Source: Corynebacterium suranareeae
GTDB taxonomy: Bacteria > Actinomycetota > Actinomycetes > Mycobacteriales > Mycobacteriaceae
Assembly: GCF_002355155.1 (NCBI RefSeq)
Contig: NZ_AP017369.1
Location: forward strand, 1,426,001 to 1,490,000
DNA: 64,000 bases
Direction of reading: 5' to 3'
This document shows positions 49,485 through 57,571 of this stretch, one piece after another. Positions within the stretch are counted from its first letter, which is position 1, and the number at the start of each line of letters is the position of its first letter. The notes below the pieces were generated by a model. The model did not search any database and was not told the DNA's origin. It saw only the letters and a list, made by a program, of their open reading frames with translations. A program made the translations under genes and the position numbers.

Positions 49485-49532
49485 AAACCGTAGTGTAGGA
49501 AATTCTTATAAGAATTTCCTACACTACGGTTT
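49485..49532. terminator. Perfect 48-bp palindrome after gatB
   Basis: The 24-bp arms match exactly with no loop (ends AAACCGTAG / CTACGGTTT, centre TTCTTATAAGAA), followed by TTTTCG. It probably terminates gatB on the plus strand. A smaller GCTAGCG / CGCTAGC repeat lies just before it (49454-49479). Symmetry as perfect as this is unusual for a simple terminator. Confidence 0.85.
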
Positions 49533-49561
49533 TCGTGTGCCACCAAGTTATTGGTAATGGC

Positions 49562-49589
49562 TTGACATTTTGCCAGATCAAAATGTCAA
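49562..49589. promoter_or_regulatory. Perfect 11-bp inverted repeat, candidate operator
   Basis: TTGACATTTTG and CAAAATGTCAA are perfect arms around CCAGAT. It lies 198 bp upstream of the large XRE-nuclease-ATPase gene and 30 bp after the 48-bp palindrome. The absence of a T run argues against a terminator, and the XRE domain of the downstream protein is an obvious candidate binder (inference). The rest of 49590-49774 shows nothing clear. Confidence 0.5.
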
Positions 49590-49774
49590 AGACGACAAGG
49601 AAAGCACAAATTTGGCAATTCACAATAGGGAAATTTATTGCTTTGAAAACCTATGATCTAAGTCTGCCGAGTTTGGATGTCGTTTTGTAGTCTCACTATT
49701 GAAGCTGGGCTGTTATGTCAGACTGAAGCATGGTAGATCTTCGATAGTTTTACCAGTACGTGTGGCCAATTAAG

Positions 49775-49787
49775 TAATATTCGTTTA
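49775..49787 (+). promoter_or_regulatory. Putative leaderless promoter of the XRE-nuclease-ATPase gene
   Basis: The -10 hexamer TAATAT (49775-49780) ends 6 bp before ATG 49787, the same geometry as at 44891. No ribosome binding site is present upstream of the ATG. A convincing -35 was not found. Confidence 0.5.
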
Positions 49788-52700
49788 TGGCTGCAAATAT
49801 GGATGATGTTCCTTACCTAAAACTGGGTCAACTTATTCGATTATGTCGCGAGGCTCTCACAGTTAGCCAGTCAGCTCTGGCAGATCAGCTAGATGTCAAA
49901 CAGCAAACAGTTGATGGGTGGGAAAAGGGTAGGTCGAGGCCCCGACGGACAGCGCTTTCAACACTTTCTCTTCACCTCGGAATCGAGGAGGATCAACTTG
50001 TTGAGGTTGGTGGATATCGAGTCTCAGATAATTCGATTTCTCTTCCAGTCACCCCGTTAACTCGTACGCTTCCGCTTGATAAATTGCCTGAGGAACGATT
50101 TGAAGACCTACTAGTAGAAATCATGCGGTTGATTTTTCCCAATGGTCAACCCCACCTGTTTGGCGGTCGAGGACACAAGCAAGATGGCATCGATATTCTT
50201 GTAACCAGCGAGGGCGTCAATCTCGGGACTGGTCAGTGCAAGAGACATAAGGAATTTGGCCCGGCAGCAGTTCGAAAGGCAATTGATGCTGTAACAATCG
50301 AAGCTCCCAAGAACTATTTGTTTCTCAGCCGTGAAATTGCCTCTCCACAGGCTCGAAAAGAAGCAAATCGACATCCCAAATGGGAGCTTTGGGATGGTCA
50401 AGATATTTCTAGATACATCAGGACATTATCTACGGAAGTGGCTGTGAGAATCGTAGATACCTACTTTCCAGGGTATCGAGAGCCTTTTCTGGGTGTTGCA
50501 AATCCAAGCCCGTGGCTATTCGCAGAAGAGTATTTTGATGTAACTTCGAACCCACTGTTTAACCATGGCTGGAATCTGGCAGGTCGAGAGAAGGAACTTG
50601 CCGAAGTCGCACTGTTGGCGTTCTCAAAAAACATGTCACTTTCAACTGTGATCGGGTCAGGTGGTCTTGGTAAGACACGATTTTTGAAAGCGCTCTGTGA
50701 ACTTGCGCCATCTGATTTTCAAGTTCGGATACTTCCTGGTGACTCCCAAACATCGGTAGTAGATTTTGAATTACTCCCTCAAGTTTCAAATCTCACTGTG
50801 ATGATTGATGATGTCCACGAGATAGCAAGTGTTTCCCAGATCATTTCGGGAATCTGGCGTCGCAACCCTAAGGCGAGCATAGTTCTTGCAGTAAGGCCTT
50901 ATGGTCGGCAATATCTGAAAAGTGACCTGGAGCAAAATGGTCTTATTCCTGAATCTTCAGTCGAAGTAGAGCTCAAGGACTTAAGCTTCGAAGAAGCATC
51001 TGTACTTGCTCGTGAAGCTTTAGGTGAGGAAATTTCTGAAAGGGTAGTCCATCGACTTGCAGGACTCACAGCAGACTTTCCACTGATAACTGTTGTTGGT
51101 GGATCTCTAATCCGACAGAAGGAACTATCTCTTTTGTCGCTCGAACAAAGTGGAAATGTTCAATCAACGATCTTAAACAAGTTTAATGATGTACTTGTTA
51201 CGGACCAATCAACTACTGACCCGTCTCTGAGACGAAAAGTCCTAGATGCTCTTTCTGTGCTTCAACCATTTAGATCAAATGACCAAACAGCCCGACAGTC
51301 TCTCGAGAATATTGTCGGAAAGCCATTTGACGAGATCCAAAGGCAATTACGAAGTCTCGAAGAAGCAGGTATTTTGCGACGTCGTGGCAGGTCAATTCGG
51401 ATTGTGCCAGATCTCCTTGGAGATATTATATTGACGAGAGCAGCAATTGACGAACGAATATTTGAGAGTACCGGGTACCTTGAACGGATTGAACCTTTGA
51501 TCCAGGGGGACAGCAGAGATCACCTCTTTGTTAATGCGAGTCGTGTTGACCACCAACTTCTAAACCAGGATAGGTCGAAAGAAGGACTGGCTGCTCCTCT
51601 GTGGGATTCCTTTAATAAGAGAATTATGGTTGCGGACTTGGTTGATCGATGTACTCTTCTCAAAACTCTTGAGAAAGTAGCATACTTTCAGCCAAAACGG
51701 GTGTTGGAGATAGTCCGGTGGGTTATTGACAATCCCACAAATGTTGTTCACGAAGAAAACCGAATTTGGTTGAGCATTTATGGAAATGATTACAGCGCAG
51801 TATTGAACACATTGCCCTCACTACTCAAGCGAGCCGCTTTTAACTCCGAGATACTTCCAGAAGCACTAAACATATTATGGACTTTGGCTCAACTCGATGA
51901 GTCTTCTACGTCAAGTCGTTCAGACAGCGCGCTGGATGCGATAAGACATCTTGCGAAAATGGAGTGCACAAAGCCGATATGGTTTATCGATCAAATAATT
52001 GATACTGCGTCCACGTGGTTTTCGGGAACGCAAAAAATTTCACCTTTTAAAGCACTAGAACCAATCTTGGCAACTGAAGCAGAAGAAGTTCTAGGTGACG
52101 GCTATGTCTATACATTTCGAACATATGGATTTGATCCTAAAGGAGTCGCGCAGGTTCGCCAGAAGGCTATCGACCTTGCATTCAACGAACTTTGTTCATT
52201 GAATCTTCAGCATGCTGGAGATGCCGTAAAATTTATTGGACTAGCGATTCAGTATTCCCCCGGGAGCATCAAAAACAAGAATTTTCATGACGGATGGACC
52301 GATATTTTTGTTGATATTATTTCAAGATTGGGAACTATCGTTATTGATAGCGAATTAGACCCTGCAATTATAGTTAGTATTCGGGAAATCCTACGTTGGC
52401 ATGTGGCTTATGGCGCTGGATTGGCTCACGATGCAGCGAGAGACCTTGTAGATTCGCTCCCGGGCGACATAGAGTCAAGATTTGCTTTTGCACTTCATGG
52501 GAATTGGGAAGGTTTCTTCGACACCAGAAATGAAGAATTAAACTCAATTCATTTAGAGATTGATGCATATATTCAGAGTGTTATATTCGACCTAGCGCAT
52601 CTAACTGAAATTGAAGTATTTGATCTTCTTACTGTACGGCTAAAAGCTGAAAAGGAGGTTTTTCAAAGCAGTGCAATTAGTTCTTATGCATTTTTAATGG

Positions 52701-53884
52701 CTGTTATTGAAAACCTGCCAGGTATTGTGCCAAAAATTCTTTCATCACTGCAAGATTCCCCCTCTTCGATTTATGATCCGCTACTTTCGATTATCTTAGG
52801 AACATACGCAGCAGTAGCTCCAGGAGCAGCATTCAATCATATTAAGAGTCTGATCTCAGGAGAGGCAGAACATAGACGTCTTGCAGCGGTTCAATCATTG
52901 GGGTGGCATCGATCCGGACGAGCTCTCCACCCTGGTGAACTGAACTTAATTATTGACTTGGCTAAAGACCCTGAACAGCTTGTTCGCTTGAGTATTGCTC
53001 AAGTTATTCCAGTATTAGCTCGTGAATCACCTCAAGAAGCGAAGCAAATTTTTGTTGCTTTTAGATTTGGAGAGGATGCTGTTTTGGCAGATAAGATTTT
53101 TGCTGCTTTTGATGAAAGAGCTGGTCTTTCGTGGAATGATTTCTCAAGTTCAGAACTTGACGTGATGCTTGAAGATCTGATTGTGTTACCTCGAATCGAC
53201 TCTACTTGGGTAATTAAAGCTCTCGCAGACCGTTCAAAATTAGATCCAATTTGGATAGTGGATCTTTTGAAAGCACGGGTATTGAGAAGCGAAAGTGCTA
53301 ATCGGGTCGATGGTTATAGAGCGTTGCCTTTTTCTTGGCAGGCTGAGCTCCAAATACGCGGTACTGACAAGTTCCTTCCCATTATTCATGAAGTTCTAGA
53401 ATGGGTCGCGGAGATTCAAGATTCGACCTTTCAACGAGAGCAAAGGGCCGAGTTGTTTGCGGCGATTGTTAAAGATTTTGATGCTGAGATTGTTCAATTC
53501 TTGGTAGATGAAGTCGGAAAAAATAAAAAAGAGCTGACTAAAGCAATCGCCGCAGTTCTCAAGCAAGTCCCTAGAACATTCGTTTGGGAATATTCGGAAT
53601 TTGTAGCTACAGCTTTGCGTTCTGCAAAATTGATGGGGAATGATGTACTTTCGGCTTTGATGCGAGCGTTGTGGGATGCGACGACTCTTGGTTCTCGCAG
53701 TGGAACAGTTGGTGAACCTTATCCTGAATCAATTGAGCAGCGTGACAGGTCGCAAGCGATCGCTAGTGCAATGAAAGTCGGCTCAATCGAGCGAGATTTC
53801 TATCTTAGATTGGCAGAAAGCGCTATAAGCGACATCAAGCGAGATGGTGAATCAGATTCGCCTCCAGATGGGAGGGATTGGTGA
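49787..53884 (+). CDS. XRE - Mrr-like nuclease - STAND-type ATPase - helical repeat protein (candidate antiphage protein)
   Basis: The 1365-residue protein has four parts. Residues 12-70 form an XRE helix-turn-helix (VSQSALADQLDVKQQTVDGW). Residues about 100-215 form a Mrr/PD-(D/E)XK-type nuclease: D136 in DGIDI and Q150-C-K152 in GTGQCKRH give the D...QxK signature. Residues about 265-500 form a P-loop ATPase with Walker A G290-T297 (GSGGLGKT) and Walker B M339-I-D341-D342. The remaining 850 residues are predicted all-helical, with HEAT-like repeats around 1015-1110. STAND/Avs-type antiphage proteins share the nuclease-ATPase-repeat order; an N-terminal XRE domain is not part of those I know. 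Two hand-counted 60-base lines gave 33% and 45% GC against 58% in a gatB line, suggesting transfer. It is a single gene between gatB and an oxidoreductase. Confidence 0.85.
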   Translation: MAANMDDVPYLKLGQLIRLCREALTVSQSALADQLDVKQQTVDGWEKGRSRPRRTALSTLSLHLGIEEDQLVEVGGYRVSDNSISLPVTPLTRTLPLDKLPEERFEDLLVEIMRLIFPNGQPHLFGGRGHKQDGIDILVTSEGVNLGTGQCKRHKEFGPAAVRKAIDAVTIEAPKNYLFLSREIASPQARKEANRHPKWELWDGQDISRYIRTLSTEVAVRIVDTYFPGYREPFLGVANPSPWLFAEEYFDVTSNPLFNHGWNLAGREKELAEVALLAFSKNMSLSTVIGSGGLGKTRFLKALCELAPSDFQVRILPGDSQTSVVDFELLPQVSNLTVMIDDVHEIASVSQIISGIWRRNPKASIVLAVRPYGRQYLKSDLEQNGLIPESSVEVELKDLSFEEASVLAREALGEEISERVVHRLAGLTADFPLITVVGGSLIRQKELSLLSLEQSGNVQSTILNKFNDVLVTDQSTTDPSLRRKVLDALSVLQPFRSNDQTARQSLENIVGKPFDEIQRQLRSLEEAGILRRRGRSIRIVPDLLGDIILTRAAIDERIFESTGYLERIEPLIQGDSRDHLFVNASRVDHQLLNQDRSKEGLAAPLWDSFNKRIMVADLVDRCTLLKTLEKVAYFQPKRVLEIVRWVIDNPTNVVHEENRIWLSIYGNDYSAVLNTLPSLLKRAAFNSEILPEALNILWTLAQLDESSTSSRSDSALDAIRHLAKMECTKPIWFIDQIIDTASTWFSGTQKISPFKALEPILATEAEEVLGDGYVYTFRTYGFDPKGVAQVRQKAIDLAFNELCSLNLQHAGDAVKFIGLAIQYSPGSIKNKNFHDGWTDIFVDIISRLGTIVIDSELDPAIIVSIREILRWHVAYGAGLAHDAARDLVDSLPGDIESRFAFALHGNWEGFFDTRNEELNSIHLEIDAYIQSVIFDLAHLTEIEVFDLLTVRLKAEKEVFQSSAISSYAFLMAVIENLPGIVPKILSSLQDSPSSIYDPLLSIILGTYAAVAPGAAFNHIKSLISGEAEHRRLAAVQSLGWHRSGRALHPGELNLIIDLAKDPEQLVRLSIAQVIPVLARESPQEAKQIFVAFRFGEDAVLADKIFAAFDERAGLSWNDFSSSELDVMLEDLIVLPRIDSTWVIKALADRSKLDPIWIVDLLKARVLRSESANRVDGYRALPFSWQAELQIRGTDKFLPIIHEVLEWVAEIQDSTFQREQRAELFAAIVKDFDAEIVQFLVDEVGKNKKELTKAIAAVLKQVPRTFVWEYSEFVATALRSAKLMGNDVLSALMRALWDATTLGSRSGTVGEPYPESIEQRDRSQAIASAMKVGSIERDFYLRLAESAISDIKRDGESDSPPDGRDW

Positions 53885-53965
53885 GGTGGCCTTTTGGCAC
53901 AGTGTTGTATCTTGGATGTTATGCTTCAAAGCGCCTGTGAGCTGCTAAAAACCTCAATTAAAAAG

Positions 53966-53996
53966 ATGTGCTCTCCTTCGGGGGAGCATTTCTTTT
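53966..53996 (+). terminator. Terminator after the XRE-nuclease-ATPase gene
   Basis: TGCTCTCC pairs with GGGGAGCA around the UUCG tetraloop, followed by TTTCTTTT. Confidence 0.85.
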
Positions 53997-54006
53997 AAAG
54001 AATTTA

Positions 54007-54037
54007 CTTGACAAGTCAAGCAATTTAGCGTTAAAGT
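54007..54037 (+). promoter_or_regulatory. Promoter with palindromic -35 region
   Basis: CTTGAC-AA-GTCAAG (54007-54020) is an inverted repeat that contains a consensus -35, TTGACA. TAAAGT (54032-54037) is a possible -10 at 18-bp spacing. A regulator bound at the repeat would cover the -35. Confidence 0.5.
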
Positions 54038-54044
54038 AGGGACC

Positions 54045-54719
54045 ATGATCAAAGAACTGCTCAACAAACTCTTTGGAAACAAAGACGTTTCCCCAGCAAT
54101 GACTCAAACCGAAACCGCTACACACAAGGAGAACAACACAATGACCACTTACACCATCTTCGGCCGCGGCAACATGGCAACCGCTATCGCAGGCATCCTC
54201 ACCAAGGGGGGCGCAACTGTAGAGCACATTGGTTCTGCAGATTCTGCTTCCGCAAAGATTAACGGTTCCGTTGTTATCCTCGCTGTTCCTTACCCAGCTG
54301 TTGATTCCATCATTGCAGCTCACAAGGATGAGCTTGCAGGCAAGACCGTTATTGACATCACCAACCCACTAAACTTTGAGACCTTCGATTCCCTCGTTGT
54401 TCCAGTCGGATCTTCCGCTACCGCTGAGATTCAAGCTAAGCTGCCACAGTCTCGCGTACTGAAGGCTTTCAACACCAACTTTGCAGCTACCTTGTCCACC
54501 GGAAAGATCGGTGATATCACTACCACCGTGCTGGTTGCAGGCGATGATGCAGATGCCAAGCACGCTCTGATTACTGATGTCAACGCTGGCGGCTTAGACG
54601 CACTTGATGCAGGTTCCCTCAAGCGCGTTCACGAGCTTGAAGCTGTTGGTTTCTTGCAGCTCACCCTTGCTGGTTCTGAGAAGATCAGCTGGACCGGCGG
54701 ATTCGGCTTGGTTAAGTAA
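54045..54719 (+). CDS. NADP-binding (F420-dependent oxidoreductase-like) protein
   Basis: From ATG 54045 the product is 224 residues. Residues 33 onward (TYTIFGRGNMATAIAGIL) form a dinucleotide-binding Rossmann fold, followed by VVILAVPYPAVDSII, TVIDITNPLNFETF and LKAFNTNFAATL, as in NpdG-like NADP oxidoreductases. A second start, ATG 54141, has AAGGAG upstream and begins right at the fold, so the 192-residue form may be the real or major one. The 32-residue extension is not conserved in the fold. Substrate unknown. Confidence 0.82.
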   Translation: MIKELLNKLFGNKDVSPAMTQTETATHKENNTMTTYTIFGRGNMATAIAGILTKGGATVEHIGSADSASAKINGSVVILAVPYPAVDSIIAAHKDELAGKTVIDITNPLNFETFDSLVVPVGSSATAEIQAKLPQSRVLKAFNTNFAATLSTGKIGDITTTVLVAGDDADAKHALITDVNAGGLDALDAGSLKRVHELEAVGFLQLTLAGSEKISWTGGFGLVK

Positions 54720-54751
54720 GTCGCATAATTCACCGCATTTAAAGCACGTTT

Positions 54752-54806
54752 AAAGCAGCCTTAAAGCAGTCAACCCACCTAGGATTGGCTGCTTTAAGCC
54801 TGCTTT
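54752..54806. terminator. Inverted repeat after the oxidoreductase, probable terminator
   Basis: TTAAAGCAGTCAA pairs with TTGGCTGCTTTAA, and the stem continues outward as AAAGCAGCC / GGCCTGCTTT-like sequence, about 22 bp with few mismatches. TAAAGCA words are repeated just upstream as well. Confidence 0.65.
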
Positions 54807-54844
54807 ATTCATTTACGTGGCACAAACGCGGCAAACTGAGCACA

Positions 54845-55930
54845 ATGGCAGTCATGGCATATCAACCAGCAGACAATCGCTATGACAATATGATCTACCG
54901 CAAGGTAGGAAACTCCGGGCTGAAGCTTCCAGCAATTTCGCTTGGAATGTGGCACAACTTCGGTGATGATAAACCTCTAGCAACACAGCGCGACATTATT
55001 CACCGCGCGTTTGATAGGGGAGTCACCCACTTTGATTTAGCAAATAATTATGGCCCACCAGCAGGATCTGCAGAAACCAATTTTGGCAGGATCCTTCGCG
55101 AAGATCTGAAAAATTACCGCGATGAGCTGATCATTTCTTCCAAAGCTGGTTGGGATATGTGGCCCGGCCCTTATGGCTTTGGTGGTTCACGTAAATATTT
55201 GATGAGCTCCCTGGATCAGTCACTTGATCGTTTGGGCTTGGACTATGTAGATATTTTCTACCACCACCGCCCAGACCCAGAGACCCCTTTGGAAGAAACC
55301 ATGTACGCATTGCGCGATATCGTGGCATCTGGAAAAGCGCTTTATGTAGGTATTTCTTCCTATGGGCCAGAGCTAACCGCAGAGGCTGCTGAGTTCATGG
55401 CAGAGGAGGGCTGCCCGCTGCTGATTCATCAGCCAAGTTATTCCATCATTAATCGGTGGGTGGAGGAGCCTGGCGATGACGGCGAAAGCTTGCTGCAGTC
55501 AGCTGCCAACAATGGACTTGGCGTCATTGCATTTTCACCGCTTGCGCAGGGTCTTTTGACTGATAAATACCTTGATGGCATTCCGGAAGGATCCAGGGCT
55601 AGCCAGGGTAAGTCTTTGTCAGAAGGTATGTTGAGCGTGGACAATATTGATATGGTCCGCAAGCTCAATGACATCGCCCAAGAACGCGGCCAATCCCTTG
55701 CTCAGATGGCTCTTGCCTGGGTTTTGCGTGAGCAGGGCGAATACGGTGCAGATACTGTGACCAGCGCGTTGATCGGTGCGTCATCAGTGCGCCAGCTGGA
55801 CAATAGCCTTGATGCGCTGAATAATCTGGAGTTTTCTGAGGCCGAGTTAGAAGCAATTGATGAGATCTCCCATGATGCGGGAATCAATATCTGGGCTAAA
55901 GCCACTGACTCAAAAACTAGGGAAAACTAA
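54845..55930 (+). CDS. Aldo/keto reductase (YghZ-like)
   Basis: The 361-residue protein has the AKR tetrad: Asp in HFDLANNYG with Tyr, Lys in IISSKAGWD, and His in FYHHRPDPET. It has the GPPAGSAE and GGSRKYLMSSLDQS segments typical of the YghZ (AKR14) branch, which reduces glyceraldehyde-3-phosphate or methylglyoxal in E. coli. The start is ATG 54845 (or 54854, both in frame); the longer frame to 54785 covers the upstream inverted repeat. Its stop overlaps lysE by 4 bp on the opposite strand. Confidence 0.9.
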   Translation: MAVMAYQPADNRYDNMIYRKVGNSGLKLPAISLGMWHNFGDDKPLATQRDIIHRAFDRGVTHFDLANNYGPPAGSAETNFGRILREDLKNYRDELIISSKAGWDMWPGPYGFGGSRKYLMSSLDQSLDRLGLDYVDIFYHHRPDPETPLEETMYALRDIVASGKALYVGISSYGPELTAEAAEFMAEEGCPLLIHQPSYSIINRWVEEPGDDGESLLQSAANNGLGVIAFSPLAQGLLTDKYLDGIPEGSRASQGKSLSEGMLSVDNIDMVRKLNDIAQERGQSLAQMALAWVLREQGEYGADTVTSALIGASSVRQLDNSLDALNNLEFSEAELEAIDEISHDAGINIWAKATDSKTREN

Positions 55931-56637
55931 CCCAGGAGCATCAATTTGATGGCCAATGCGGTCATCACGATTGCCACGCCGACGTTGATCCAGCGCCACA
56001 CTTTGGGGCTGGATAGCGGGCGTGACAGGGCTGCCGCGCCATAGCCAACCAGCGGGAACCAGATCAAGCTGGCTAAGAATGCGCCTGCCGCGAAAATCCA
56101 GCGTCCGGTTTCGCCGTACTGCGCGCCCACGCCACCGATAAAGACAAATGCGTCCAAGTACGCATTTGGGTTTAACCAGGTCAATACGATCGCCATCAGC
56201 ATAGTCTTTACCCAAACACGCTGCTTTTCGACGCCCACCTTCACCCTTACACGGCTACGCGTGTCAGTGGCCACGGCCGAACCGCCATGAGGTGTGCCAT
56301 CTGGAACTGTGGGTTCTGTTTCTTCGACGATCTTCGGTGCCTCAACTTTGTTGCCAATGGCATCTTTCGCTGCGATGACAGCAAACCACAGCAGATAGGC
56401 TATGCCGGCCCAGCGCATAATATCCAAAACGATCGGCGCAGCTGTAGATAATAGATCAACGCCCAAGGTGCCTGCGGTGAACAAGAAGACATCAGAAACT
56501 AAGCAGACAAGGATGACAGCCAAAAGGCCTTCGCGTTTAATTCCTTGTTTAATCACCAGTACATTCTGCGGACCGATGGACAGCAAAAGACTGGCCCCCA
56601 AAAGCAGACCTGTAATGAAGATTCCCATGTGATACAT
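55927..56637 (-). CDS. lysE: L-lysine/L-arginine exporter
   Basis: LysE exports lysine and arginine when they accumulate. The 236-residue protein has about five or six membrane segments with FITGLLLGASLLLSIGPQNV at the start and WLNPNAYLDAFVFIGG in the second half, the signatures of the LysE superfamily. ATG 56637 is chosen with AGGTGA just upstream; GTG 56643 is a little longer. Compared with my recollection of the C. glutamicum type-strain protein it shows scattered differences, for instance in the central hydrophilic loop. Confidence 0.95.
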   Translation of the reverse strand: MYHMGIFITGLLLGASLLLSIGPQNVLVIKQGIKREGLLAVILVCLVSDVFLFTAGTLGVDLLSTAAPIVLDIMRWAGIAYLLWFAVIAAKDAIGNKVEAPKIVEETEPTVPDGTPHGGSAVATDTRSRVRVKVGVEKQRVWVKTMLMAIVLTWLNPNAYLDAFVFIGGVGAQYGETGRWIFAAGAFLASLIWFPLVGYGAAALSRPLSSPKVWRWINVGVAIVMTALAIKLMLLG

Positions 56638-56698
56638 CGTCACCTATGAAAGTACTTAAGTAAAATGATTGGTTCTTAACATGGTTTAGAATTGCTTC
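56638..56698. promoter_or_regulatory. lysE-lysG divergent control region
   Basis: The 61-bp gap between the divergent lysE and lysG starts is where LysG is known to bind in C. glutamicum. It contains AAGTACTTAAGTAAAATGATTG (split here as AAGTACTTAAG and TAAAATGATTG); no perfect palindrome dominates. Confidence 0.6.
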
Positions 56699-57571
56699 AT
56701 GAACCCTTTGCATTTGGAAACGCTGCTGTCCATCATCGATGAAGGCAGCTTCGAAGGCGCCTCCTTGGCTCTATCCATCTCACCCTCTGCTGTGAGCCAA
56801 CGCGTTAAAGCGCTAGAACATCACGTCGGCCGAGTGCTGGTCTCTCGAACTCAGCCAGCAAAAGCCACAGAAGCAGGCGAAGTATTAGTGCAAGCGGCAA
56901 GGAAAATGGCCTTGTTGCAGGCAGAAACGAGAGCGCAGCTGTCAGGTAGGCTTGCTGAGATTCCACTGACCATCGCAATTAATGCGGATTCACTTTCTAC
57001 GTGGTTTCCGCCAGCGTTCAACGAGGTGGCGTCCTGGGGTGGGGCAACCTTAACGCTGCGACTTGAAGATGAAGCGCACACACTATCGCTGCTTCGCCGT
57101 GGTGATGTCTTAGGCGCAGTCACCCGCGAAGCCAATCCAGTAGCCGGATGTGAAGTAATTGAATTAGGTACCATGCGCCATTTGGCAATCGCCACCCCAG
57201 CTTTGCGCGACGCGTACATGGTGGACGGAAAACTTGATTGGGCAGCGATGCCAGTGCTGCGCTTTGGGCCGAAAGATGTTCTTCAAGACAGAGACCTTGA
57301 CGGGCGAGTGGAGGGACCCGTGGGACGGCGGAGAATTTCCATCGTGCCGTCCGCTGAAGGTTTTGGCGAAGCGGTGTCTAGAGGTCTTGGTTGGGGATTA
57401 CTTCCAGAAGCTCAAGCAGCCCCCATGCTTGATGCGGGTGATGTGGTGATCTTAGATGGCACACCCATCGATACACCCATGTATTGGCAACGATGGCGCC
57501 TGGAATCTAGATCGCTAGCTAGACTCACAGACGCCGTTGTGGATGCTGCAATTGAAGGGTTGCGCCCTTAA
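56699..57571 (+). CDS. lysG: LysR-type activator of lysE
   Basis: LysG activates lysE with lysine, arginine, histidine or citrulline as co-inducers. The 290-residue protein has an N-terminal winged helix (ETLLSIIDEGSFEGASLALS, then ISPSAVSQRVKALEHHVG) and a C-terminal effector domain. It is divergent from lysE, the normal arrangement. Its stop touches the next minus-strand gene at 57572. Confidence 0.95.
   Translation: MNPLHLETLLSIIDEGSFEGASLALSISPSAVSQRVKALEHHVGRVLVSRTQPAKATEAGEVLVQAARKMALLQAETRAQLSGRLAEIPLTIAINADSLSTWFPPAFNEVASWGGATLTLRLEDEAHTLSLLRRGDVLGAVTREANPVAGCEVIELGTMRHLAIATPALRDAYMVDGKLDWAAMPVLRFGPKDVLQDRDLDGRVEGPVGRRRISIVPSAEGFGEAVSRGLGWGLLPEAQAAPMLDAGDVVILDGTPIDTPMYWQRWRLESRSLARLTDAVVDAAIEGLRP

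Noticed and set aside
49463..54044. Integrase or attachment sites around the XRE-nuclease-ATPase gene
   Set aside because: No integrase, tRNA or convincing direct repeat flanks the gene; only short A/T-rich similarity was seen.
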